DNA of 16,963 bases from TMED8 sp038125725 (GTDB taxonomy: Bacteria > Pseudomonadota > Alphaproteobacteria > Rhodospirillales > Casp-alpha2): the NCBI GenBank assembly GCA_038125725.1, contig JAYPEK010000069.1, positions 1-16,963 of the forward strand. Reading direction: 5' to 3'. The notes below the pieces were generated by a model that made no database searches, was not told the origin of the DNA, and saw only the letters and a program-made list of their open reading frames with translations. This document shows positions 7,178 through 13,604 of the stretch, piece by piece. The translations under genes and the position numbers were made by a program. Positions within the stretch are counted from its first letter, which is position 1. Each line of letters begins with the position of its first letter.

Positions 7178-8911
7178 ATGTTCGACGACAAAACCCTGGC
7201 ACGATCCAGGGCCGCGGCGGAGGCTCGCGACGCCGATTACCAGCGCATTGTCGATAAATTTGGCGACGCAGCGCCGGCGCATGCTCGCGATCCCCATAGC
7301 CATTCCGGCCTGCCGCTGAAGAGCGCCTATTTCCCGCACGACGTGGCGGGGCTGGATTACGGCGCCATCGGCGCCCCCGGTGCCTATCCGTTCACGCGCG
7401 GCAATCTGGCGGCGCAATACCAGGTGATGAACTGGGCCAACCAGCCGGTGATGGGCTACGGCCTGCCGGAAGACACCCGCGAGCGCATGGACCTGATGTC
7501 GGCCAAGGGCATGACCGGCTACTTCGGGCAGAAGTTCTACAACCTGGTCTACGACCTGGTGTCGCACGAAGGGCTCGACCCCGACCACCCCGCCGCGCGC
7601 GGCCGCGTCGGCCAGTGCGGCATGGCGGTCTATTCCAAGGCCGACATGGCGCGCATGTTCGACGGGCTCGATTTGTCGAAGATGAACGTCGTCCACATCA
7701 CCTACTACCAGGTACTGCCGGCGCTGGCGCAATATATCGCGCTGGCCGAGGACCGGGGGCAGACCGCCACCGATCTGCGCGGCAATTCCATGAACTGGTA
7801 CCACCAGTCGGCCTATGTGGGCATGAGCGCCTTCCCCGCCCCGCAGGGCCACAAGCTCGCCGTCGAACTGATCGACTATTGCGCCGAACATATGCCGCGC
7901 TGGAACACCACCAACATGTTCGGCTACGGCGTCGAGGAGGCCGGCGGCACCGCCGTGCAGGAGATCGGCCTGATGCTCGCCTACGGCATCGACCTGATGC
8001 GCGCCGTGACGGCGGCCGGCATGGACGTCGACAAGGCGTTGCCGCGCGTCGGCTTCCAGATCGCCCAGGCCAACGATTTCTTCGAGGAGGTGTGCAAGAT
8101 CCGGGCGCTCCGGCGGCTCTGGGCCACCACCATGCACGAGAAATTCGGCGCCAAGGACCCGCGCTCCATGCATGTGCGCATCCACACCCACACCTCGGGC
8201 GCGTCGCTGACCGCGCAGCAGCCGCTGGTCAACCTGATCCGCACGACGCTGCATACTTTCGGCGCGGCTCTCTCGGGCGTGCAGGCGATGGAGGTTTCCG
8301 CCTACAACGAGGCACTCTCCATCCCGACCGAGGAATCGGCGACGCTGGCGCTCCGCGTGCAGCAGGTGATCCAGGAAGAGACCAATATCACCGCCGTCTC
8401 CGACCCGCTGGCGGGCTCTTATTATGTCGAGGCGCTCACCGACCAGATCGCCACGGCGGCGCTGGAACTGGTCGACCGGGTCGAGGAACAGGGCGGCTAT
8501 ATCGCCGCCCAGCAGAAGGGCTGGATCCGGCGCGAGGTGGAGAGCTCCGCCGACCGCTGGCGCGAGCAGGTGAATTCCGGCGAGCGCCGGGTCGTCGGGC
8601 TCAACTGCTACCAGGACGAGGCCGAGGAACAGGCGCAGCCGGAAATCTTCAAGATCGACCCCAAGGTCGAGGAGACCGCCATCCGCCGCGTCCAGGAACT
8701 GCGCGCCAGCCGCGACGCGGCCAAGTACGACAAGGCCATGGCCCGCTTCCAGGAAGCGGCGGCCAGGTTCGCGGAGGCGGATTTCGCCGATCTCCGCGCC
8801 TGCAAGCTGACCGAATGCGCCGTCGATGCGGCGCGCGCCGACGCCACCACCGGCGAGATGATGGGTGTCTTGAAGGATGCCCTGGGATGGAGGGCCCCGC
8901 ATGAGTTCTGA
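7178..8911 (+). CDS. B12-dependent acyl-CoA mutase, large (catalytic) subunit, atypical
   Basis: 577 residues, like the stand-alone catalytic subunits of isobutyryl- and 2-hydroxyisobutyryl-CoA mutases. Family features are YPFTRG (70-75), THTSGASLT (337-345) and DPLAGSYYVE (409-418). Active-site regions differ from methylmalonyl-CoA mutase. The RQYAGFG segment (Tyr89 in the P. shermanii enzyme) aligns with QPVMGYG. SGYHMREAG (His244) aligns with FGYGVEEAG (248-256), leaving no His. The ARGTYIFP segment (Arg207) aligns with AYVGMSAFP, without an Arg. QSLHTNxxDEA becomes QAMEVSAYNEA (369-379). Carboxylated methylmalonyl/succinyl substrates are therefore unlikely. It should rearrange the carbon skeleton of an unknown acyl-CoA through an adenosyl radical. 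The ATG has GGGGAGGA upstream, and the gene overlaps the small-subunit gene by 11 bases. No MeaB-type chaperone gene is in the window. Confidence 0.88.
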   Translation: MFDDKTLARSRAAAEARDADYQRIVDKFGDAAPAHARDPHSHSGLPLKSAYFPHDVAGLDYGAIGAPGAYPFTRGNLAAQYQVMNWANQPVMGYGLPEDTRERMDLMSAKGMTGYFGQKFYNLVYDLVSHEGLDPDHPAARGRVGQCGMAVYSKADMARMFDGLDLSKMNVVHITYYQVLPALAQYIALAEDRGQTATDLRGNSMNWYHQSAYVGMSAFPAPQGHKLAVELIDYCAEHMPRWNTTNMFGYGVEEAGGTAVQEIGLMLAYGIDLMRAVTAAGMDVDKALPRVGFQIAQANDFFEEVCKIRALRRLWATTMHEKFGAKDPRSMHVRIHTHTSGASLTAQQPLVNLIRTTLHTFGAALSGVQAMEVSAYNEALSIPTEESATLALRVQQVIQEETNITAVSDPLAGSYYVEALTDQIATAALELVDRVEEQGGYIAAQQKGWIRREVESSADRWREQVNSGERRVVGLNCYQDEAEEQAQPEIFKIDPKVEETAIRRVQELRASRDAAKYDKAMARFQEAAARFAEADFADLRACKLTECAVDAARADATTGEMMGVLKDALGWRAPHEF

Positions 8912-9332
8912 GACCGCTTCCACTGACGGCCAGGGCATCCGCGTGCTGCTGGCGAAACCGACCCACGACGTGCACGACCGGGGCGTGCGCCTGGTGGCGC
9001 GCCGGCTGCGCGACCACGGCTTCGAGGTGATCTTCACCAACTTCCTGTTGGCCGGCGAAGTCGTCGCCACGGCCGCCGAGGAGGACGTCGACGTGATCGG
9101 CATCTCGGTTTCCGCCGGCGGGCAGATTCCCATCTTCGAGGACCTGTTCGAGGGCCTTGAGAAGCAGAACATGACCGACGTCATGGTCATCGGCGGCGGC
9201 GTCATTCCGCCCGACGACGAGGCGACGCTGAAGGGCATGGGGGTAAAGGCGATCTTCGGTCCCGGCACCAGCGCCGAGCAGGCCCGCGACCTGATCCTCG
9301 AGCACGCGCCGAACTGGCGGCGGGATGGCTGA
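8901..9332 (+). CDS. B12-binding small subunit of the acyl-CoA mutase
   Basis: 143 residues, essentially one cobalamin-binding Rossmann-like domain. The base-off/His-on motif DxHxxG is present as DVHDRG within KPTHDVHDRG, so His should be the lower axial cobalt ligand. The glycine pair is in VIGGGVIPPDD. The SxL-AAGH stretch reads SVS-AGGQ, a departure from the consensus. The ATG at 8901 is chosen because GGAGGG lies six bases upstream; an in-frame ATG at 8877 would lie well inside the mutase gene and has no such site. It overlaps the mutase end by 11 bases and the dehydrogenase start by one base, implying coupled synthesis of the subunits, as for the two-subunit HcmA/HcmB mutase. Confidence 0.92.
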   Translation: MSSETASTDGQGIRVLLAKPTHDVHDRGVRLVARRLRDHGFEVIFTNFLLAGEVVATAAEEDVDVIGISVSAGGQIPIFEDLFEGLEKQNMTDVMVIGGGVIPPDDEATLKGMGVKAIFGPGTSAEQARDLILEHAPNWRRDG

Positions 9333-10270
9333 TGGTGGACGCGAACCCGAGCTTTCGCCGCGTCGTCATCCTGGGCGGCGGCGGCGTCATGGGCCACGGC
9401 ATCGCGCTGTCTTGCCTGCAGTGGAGCGACGCCGAGGTCGTCATCGTTTCCAGGCGCGCCGAAACCGTCGAGCACGGCCTCAAGGCCGTCGAAGCCGGTC
9501 CCTTCGGACTCAGAAAGGCGGTGGAACGCGGCAAGCTCGACGAGGCCGCCATGGCCGGCGCGCTCGAGCGCCTTTCAGGCACCACGGATTACGCGGCGGC
9601 CTTGGACGGCTGCGACCTGATCTTCGAGACCATCCCCGAGGAAAGCGCGCTCAAGCAAGATATCCTCGCCCAGGCCGAGACGTTGGCGCCCTCGGGCGTC
9701 ACCATGGCCACCAACACGTCGTCGATCATGATTTCGGAGCTGTCGGCCAAATTACAGGACCCGAGCCGTCTGGTCGGCACGCATTGGTTCTTCCCGGCCA
9801 ACGTCATGCCGCTGGTCGAGGTCGCGCGGAGCGAGGCGACCGATCCCGCCCGGCTCGAACGCGTCGTCGCTTATCTCTCGCAGCTTCGCAAGAAGCCGGT
9901 GGTGGTCAAGGATTCGCCCGGCTTCTTCATGACGCGCTTCATCAACAATTATCTCGCCGAGGCCATCCGGCTGGTGGAACTGGGCATCGCCGGCCCGGCG
10001 GAGGTGGACGAGATGGTCAAGACCGGCCTCGGCTGGCCCATGGGGGTATTCGAGCTCCTGGACGATTCCAGCTTCGATGCCTTCTATCACGCGCAGAAGT
10101 ATCTCAACGAAAACCTGGGCGATCGCTACGCCGTGCCCGCACTGGCGACCGAGTTGATGGGCGCCGGCTATCTCGGCGATCCGAAACTGAAACCGGGGTC
10201 CAAGGGCGGCTGGTACGATTACCTGGGCGCCGAGCGCGCGCCGAAGCCCCAGAAAGCACCAAAGAAATAA
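9332..10270 (+). CDS. 3-hydroxyacyl-CoA dehydrogenase family protein
   Basis: 312 residues. The N-terminal Rossmann fold has VVILGGGGVMGHGIA (11-25). Catalytic signatures are NTSS (128-131), His151 in GTHWFFPA, and the SPGFFMTRFINNYLAEA helix with Asn205/206. The C-terminal helical domain includes GLGWPMGVFELLD. It oxidises a 3-hydroxyacyl-CoA to the 3-ketoacyl-CoA, or the reverse. After the second beta strand the sequence reads VVIVSRR instead of the Asp or Glu that selects NAD in this family, which hints at NADP preference. The start overlaps the small-subunit stop (TGATG). The position directly after the mutase suggests that it acts on the rearranged product, as 3-hydroxybutyryl-CoA dehydrogenase does in the 2-hydroxyisobutyrate route. 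Confidence 0.9.
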   Translation: MVDANPSFRRVVILGGGGVMGHGIALSCLQWSDAEVVIVSRRAETVEHGLKAVEAGPFGLRKAVERGKLDEAAMAGALERLSGTTDYAAALDGCDLIFETIPEESALKQDILAQAETLAPSGVTMATNTSSIMISELSAKLQDPSRLVGTHWFFPANVMPLVEVARSEATDPARLERVVAYLSQLRKKPVVVKDSPGFFMTRFINNYLAEAIRLVELGIAGPAEVDEMVKTGLGWPMGVFELLDDSSFDAFYHAQKYLNENLGDRYAVPALATELMGAGYLGDPKLKPGSKGGWYDYLGAERAPKPQKAPKK

Positions 10271-10890
10271 TGGCGAGCGCCGAGATCATCCCCGCTCCGG
10301 AAGCCGCGACGCGTAAAGGCGAGATGCAGCGCCAGCGTATCCTCGAAGCCTCCGCCGGGCAGTTCCTGCGCCAGGGCTACGCGGCGGCCTCGGTGCGCGA
10401 CATCGCCGACGCCGCCGGCATCGGCACCTCAACGCTCTATCACTATTTCGCCTCCAAGGAAGACCTGCTGGTCGCCGTGCACGAAGCCGGGCTCGCCAGC
10501 ATCCGCGCGGCACTCCTGGCCGCAATCGAGGGCGTCGAGGAGCCCTGGGCGCGGCTGGAAGCCGCCTGCGTCGCGCACTTGCAGGCGCTTTTGGAAGGCG
10601 GGCTGATCTTCCAGGCGGTGATGCGCGAACTGCCGAGCGTCTTCGATGCCGACGCGCTGGATCGCATCCGCGCCACGCGTGACAATTATGAGCGCATCTT
10701 CCAGCGCCTCCTGGACGACCTGGCGCTGCCGCGTGGCACCGACCGGCATGAATTGAGGCTGATGCTGCTGGGTTCGCTCAACTGGGCCTTCACCTGGTAC
10801 CGCCCCGGCCGTTCGACGCCGGAAGAGTTGGCCCGCACCTTCGTCGGCTTCCTGCGCCAGGGGTTGGATTTGGGCGGCGACACCCCATAG
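10270..10890 (+). CDS. TetR-family transcriptional regulator
   Basis: 206 residues. The N-terminal helix-turn-helix is typical: RILEASAGQFLRQGYAAASV, then RDIADAAGIGTSTLYHYFASKEDLL (43-67). The C-terminal two thirds is a helical ligand-binding and dimerisation domain with no recognisable signature. The ATG shares a base with the dehydrogenase stop (TAATG), so it is the last gene of the mutase operon and would be co-expressed with it. Such regulators usually repress their own operon and are released by an acyl-CoA or related ligand. The palindromes between the two operons are plausible operators. The same frame is open upstream from 9325, but that stretch is only the dehydrogenase gene read out of frame. 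Confidence 0.9.
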   Translation: MASAEIIPAPEAATRKGEMQRQRILEASAGQFLRQGYAAASVRDIADAAGIGTSTLYHYFASKEDLLVAVHEAGLASIRAALLAAIEGVEEPWARLEAACVAHLQALLEGGLIFQAVMRELPSVFDADALDRIRATRDNYERIFQRLLDDLALPRGTDRHELRLMLLGSLNWAFTWYRPGRSTPEELARTFVGFLRQGLDLGGDTP

Positions 10891-10895
10891 CCGGC

Positions 10896-10923
10896 TTGCA
10901 TTTTCGGCCGTTCGCTCTATGTG
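10896..10923 (+). promoter_or_regulatory. Candidate promoter for the DUF2798-like gene
   Basis: TTGCAT (10896-10901) and TATGTG (10918-10923) are spaced by 16 bases in the gap after the TetR gene, about 47 bases before the next ATG. The matches are moderate, and this is a weak call. Confidence 0.3.
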
Positions 10924-10969
10924 AAGGTGCATCCGCCGCATCCGCGCCAGACGACGAAAGGCCCCCAAT

Positions 10970-11197
10970 ATGATTCCGCAACGCTTCGAGCACGCGCTCT
11001 TCGGCTTGGTACTGTCGGGCCTGATGTCGCTGATCGTTTCCGGCATCTCGACGCTGCGCGCGGCGGGCCTGGTGGAGGGCTTCGGCGGGCTTTGGATGGG
11101 CGCCTGGGCGGCATCCTGGGTCGTCGCCTTCCCCGTCGTCCTGGTCGTCGCGCCGCTGGCACGCCGCATCGTGCACCGGCTGGTGGTGAAATCCTGA
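10970..11197 (+). CDS. Small two-helix membrane protein, DUF2798-like
   Basis: 75 residues. Two hydrophobic segments (about 10-28 and 41-62) are separated by a short loop, with a basic C-terminus (RRIVHRLVVKS). The start MIPQRFEHALFGLVLSGLMS and the closing VVAPLARRIVHRLV match my recollection of the DUF2798 family of small inner-membrane proteins, which has no assigned biochemical role. An AAAGG stretch precedes the ATG. It lies 79 bases after the TetR stop and ends five bases before a strong terminator. It is the last native gene before the tRNA remnant and is probably unrelated to the acyl-CoA locus. Confidence 0.75.
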   Translation: MIPQRFEHALFGLVLSGLMSLIVSGISTLRAAGLVEGFGGLWMGAWAASWVVAFPVVLVVAPLARRIVHRLVVKS

Positions 11198-11202
11198 AAC
11201 GC

Positions 11203-11236
11203 ACAAGGCCCCGGAGATGTCTCTCCGAGGCCTTGT
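11203..11236. terminator. Intrinsic terminator hairpin, probably bidirectional
   Basis: The arms ACAAGGCC and GGCCTTGT pair perfectly. After a 2-by-2 internal mismatch, GGAGA/TCTCC pairs around a TGTC loop. TTTAAAT follows on the plus strand. It can end transcription of the DUF2798-like gene. On the minus strand it would have terminated the original tRNA-Lys gene, whose CCA end lies five bases away. Confidence 0.8.
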
Positions 11237-11241
11237 TTAAA

Positions 11242-11288
11242 TGGTAGGCGCTACAGGATTCGAACCTGTGACCCGCTGATTAAGAGTC
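11242..11288 (-). pseudogene. Displaced 3' fragment of tRNA-Lys(CTT), integration junction
   Basis: Read on the minus strand, the fragment has the last base pairs of the anticodon stem, the loop CTCTTAA with anticodon CTT, and the 3' anticodon strand TCAGC. A variable loop GGGTC, T-arm ACAGG-TTCGAAT-CCTGT, acceptor strand AGCGCCT, discriminator A and encoded CCA follow. The expected 5' half is absent: beyond 11288 the sequence becomes A+T-rich with no D-arm and no AGGCGCT acceptor strand. This is the tRNA end left when an element recombines into the anticodon-to-3' part of a tRNA gene. The intact gene should be at the far end of the element. Confidence 0.85.
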
Positions 11289-11405
11289 GTCGGTTCAATA
11301 TTCCCATATAATCTCATACACTCTTATTTTTCCTTATATTCAATGTTTTATTGCAGAATAGAAGTCGCATACATTGCCATAGATTGCTTTCGAATGCTAT
11401 ATTTC

Positions 11406-11424
11406 TGGGTCACTTATGGGTCAC
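11406..11424 (+). repeat. Tandem TGGGTCAC repeats upstream of the integrase
   Basis: TGGGTCAC occurs at 11406-11413 and 11417-11424, an 11-base period, so both copies face the same side of the helix. They lie 32-50 bases before the integrase ATG. They could be arm-type integrase sites or an autoregulatory operator. This is inferred from position and spacing only. Confidence 0.45.
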
Positions 11425-11455
11425 CCAGTCAAATTGCGCTTGGAGCATTCTATTC

Positions 11456-12622
11456 ATGAAGCTGACAAAACGCGCTATCGATTCATTCACCTACGACGGG
11501 GGGTGGGACGTTCGTTGGGATGATGACGTAAAGGGGCTTGGGCTGCGCGTCTACCCTTCAGGCCGAAAGAGCTTCATCTTCCGATATACCTCGCGGAGCA
11601 GGAAGAAAAAGACCATTACCATTGGTCCCTATGGAGCATTCACTCTGCATAAGGCTCGGGAGACGGCACAGCGCATGCGGGTCGAGGTTTCTCAAGGCCA
11701 TGATCCACTTGCTGCCAAGATGGCAGATCGGGACGCCCCAACAGTTGCGGATCTAGCCGATCGATACCTGGTGGAGCATGCCGAGGTTAAGAAGAAGCCG
11801 AAGAGCGTGAAGATGGACCGGGCCAATCTCGAGCGCCACATCCTTCCCCACATGGGAACGAAGAAGGCATTCGAAGTGACCCGAGATGATGTTGCGACCC
11901 TCCACCACAGGATGCGATCAACCCCATACCAAGCGAACCGAGTTCTATCGCTACTGTCGAAGATGTTTAATCTGGCAGAGAAATGGGGCATCCGGCCCGA
12001 TGCCTCTAACCCCTGCCGTCATATCGAGAAGTACGCAGAGAAGAAGGCGGACAGATATCTGTCACAGGATGAGTTCGCCCGCTTGGCTGATGTTATGCGC
12101 CAATGTGAACGGGAAAACACCGAACCAGCCAGCGTCATTACGGCCATTCGTCTATTGATCTTCACAGGAGCCAGGCTGAACGAGATACTCACCGTCAAAT
12201 GGGAGCAGGTCGATCTAGAGCACTCTTGCCTGCGCATTCCGGATAGCAAGACCGGAGCGAAGACTATCCACCTCCCTCCCCCAGCCGTAGAACTCATTCG
12301 TGATACCGAACGCCTGGATGACAATCCCTACCTCATTGTCGGGCGTAACAAAGGCGCTCATCTCGTCAATCTGGAGAAGGCCTGGAGACGTATTAGAAAG
12401 AGGGCCGGCCTAGATGACGTTCGTATCCATGATCTCAGGCACAGCTTCGCTTCTGTTGCGGTGAGTCAGGGCATGAGCCTACCGATGATCGGCGCCCTGC
12501 TTGGCCACTCCCAACCTCAGACCACAGCACGGTATGCACACTTGGCTGCGGATCCGTTGAAAGAGGCCTCGAGCATTATTGGGGATCGAATTGAAACAGT
12601 CATGGCACGTCGCTCAAATTAA
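11456..12622 (+). CDS. Tyrosine recombinase / P4-type phage integrase
   Basis: 388 residues. The N-terminal Arm-binding domain (DUF4102 type: MKLTKRAIDSF, then GLGLRVYPSGRKSFIFRY) is followed by a SAM-like core-binding domain (TVADLADRYLVEH onward) and the catalytic domain. Catalytic residues are complete: Arg240 in TGARLNEIL, Lys265 in DSKTG, His325 and Arg328 in HDLRHSFAS, His351 in LLGHSQPQTTARY, and nucleophile Tyr360. The ATG at 11456 is chosen because the family starts at the MKLT-type Arm domain and GGAG lies upstream; an open frame from 11351 has no family character. It should catalyse site-specific integration and excision at the adjacent tRNA-Lys site, and it reads into the island. 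Confidence 0.95.
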   Translation: MKLTKRAIDSFTYDGGWDVRWDDDVKGLGLRVYPSGRKSFIFRYTSRSRKKKTITIGPYGAFTLHKARETAQRMRVEVSQGHDPLAAKMADRDAPTVADLADRYLVEHAEVKKKPKSVKMDRANLERHILPHMGTKKAFEVTRDDVATLHHRMRSTPYQANRVLSLLSKMFNLAEKWGIRPDASNPCRHIEKYAEKKADRYLSQDEFARLADVMRQCERENTEPASVITAIRLLIFTGARLNEILTVKWEQVDLEHSCLRIPDSKTGAKTIHLPPPAVELIRDTERLDDNPYLIVGRNKGAHLVNLEKAWRRIRKRAGLDDVRIHDLRHSFASVAVSQGMSLPMIGALLGHSQPQTTARYAHLAADPLKEASSIIGDRIETVMARRSN

Positions 12623-12642
12623 TACGCACGAGTAAACAAAAG

Positions 12643-12867
12643 TTACCGCTCACCATATAGGCTGGTATCCAAGGACATTTGCATCCTGCAATAGTTCCAT
12701 AGATCATTGGTAGCGCCGACATCCCTCACGAAGGCTTCTATCTTGTTATCAACACGCAGAAACATCTCGCCTTGTGCCTTGGCGGCGTCCAGGGCGTTGG
12801 CGCTGAATGGTGATGAGGTGGCTGCAATCAGTGCCAGCCCGAAGAGGATCGCCTTGCCTGTGTCCAT
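12643..12867 (-). CDS. Small exported protein of unknown function
   Basis: 74 residues. A typical signal peptide (MDTGKAILFGLALIAATSSPFSANA) with an Ala-x-Ala cleavage site near residue 25 leaves a mature part of about 49 residues. That part is predicted helical, with a single Cys in NDLWNYCRMQMS. AGGAG lies eight bases before the ATG. It converges with the integrase, with a 20-base gap, and diverges from the nuclease gene. I do not recognise a family. The signal peptide and clean ribosome site favour a real gene. Confidence 0.6.
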   Translation of the reverse strand: MDTGKAILFGLALIAATSSPFSANALDAAKAQGEMFLRVDNKIEAFVRDVGATNDLWNYCRMQMSLDTSLYGER

Positions 12868-12897
12868 GCTCGTCTCCTGTCACAACTCTCGGTTCAT

Positions 12898-12905
12898 GCT
12901 ACCGT
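12898..12905 (+). promoter_or_regulatory. Extended -10-like box, possible leaderless start of the nuclease
   Basis: GCTACCGT, preceded by CAT, ends six bases before the ATG at 12912. CTGTCA (12877-12882) lies 17 bases upstream of the TACCGT hexamer as a possible -35. The same CATGCTA--GT-N6-ATG arrangement occurs before the gene at 14590. Transcription would start at or next to the ATG. Confidence 0.3.
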
Positions 12906-12911
12906 GTCATC

Positions 12912-13397
12912 ATGCACCTGACTACCGTAGCCGCCATCGCCTTGATCTGCCTGACCACCTCGCCGGTTCTGGCCGCCGACCCCACGACCCTCACCGGCGA
13001 GGTCACCAAGGTGCGCGACGGTGATACCATCGAGGTAGGCCCCGTCCCCATCCGGCTGAACGGCGTCTCTGCGCCGGAGATGGAGGAACCGCTGGGGCCG
13101 CAGTCCAAGGCGTTCATGGTCGACCTTGTCCACGGCAAGCGTGTCCGCTGCGAGTTGAACGGCGAGAAGACGCACGACCGCTTCGTCGGAATTTGCCACC
13201 TTGGCGGCAGGGATATCGGCGCGGCGGTCATCAAGTCCGGTCTGGCGCTGGACTGCCCGAAGTTCTCGGGCGGTCGATATAAGGCAGTTGAGGTAGAGGC
13301 GGCGCGTTCAGCGATCAAGCTACCGCGGTATTGTCGGGTTAAGCCATGGTCGAGCAGACTTAAATTCCAGCCGGATCGGATTTCCTCACTTCAATGA
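12912..13397 (+). CDS. Exported thermonuclease-like (SNase-fold) nuclease
   Basis: 161 residues with a signal peptide ending near SPVLA-A (residues 17-22). The SNase OB-fold follows: VTKVRDGDTIEVG with the calcium-binding acidic residues (Asp36, Asp38), IRLNGVSAPE with Arg48 and Glu56, and HDRFVGICHL with Arg90. These match the catalytic Arg35/Glu43/Arg87 of staphylococcal nuclease, so the site looks complete. Such enzymes degrade DNA and RNA outside the cytoplasm. Small SNase genes are common on alphaproteobacterial plasmids and islands. The ATG at 12912 is chosen because it begins a signal peptide; no Shine-Dalgarno precedes it, and an extended -10-like box lies six bases upstream. Confidence 0.85.
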   Translation: MHLTTVAAIALICLTTSPVLAADPTTLTGEVTKVRDGDTIEVGPVPIRLNGVSAPEMEEPLGPQSKAFMVDLVHGKRVRCELNGEKTHDRFVGICHLGGRDIGAAVIKSGLALDCPKFSGGRYKAVEVEAARSAIKLPRYCRVKPWSSRLKFQPDRISSLQ

Positions 13398-13604
13398 CCG
13401 CTTAGCCCTCGGGTGCGGACTAGCATGGCGCCGCCTGGATATGCGTGCTGATGACCCGAAGCCGACAATCCAAAGAAATTCCTTCCGCGGGGAAAATAAA
13501 AAGCTTGGAATTTGACTCCACTCGTCACCAAATCGCTCCTGGGCGTGCCATAGCTATGCTTGGAGTCCAACGGAAGACATTATCTTATTGGAGCATCATC
13601 GGCA

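Noticed and set aside
7133..9475. A 780-codon open frame antisense to the mutase operon.
   Set aside because: It has no recognisable family and low-complexity Arg/His/Ala-rich composition. It lies opposite three well-identified genes. Long antisense frames are a normal by-product of high-G+C codon bias.
9325..10890. A single 521-codon frame that would fuse a long N-terminal region to the TetR regulator.
   Set aside because: The part before 10270 is the dehydrogenase gene read out of frame. The regulator's own ATG overlaps the dehydrogenase stop.
11242..11330. A complete tRNA gene.
   Set aside because: The T-arm, CCA and anticodon loop are present, but there is no D-arm or 5' acceptor strand, and the 5' anticodon stem does not pair properly.
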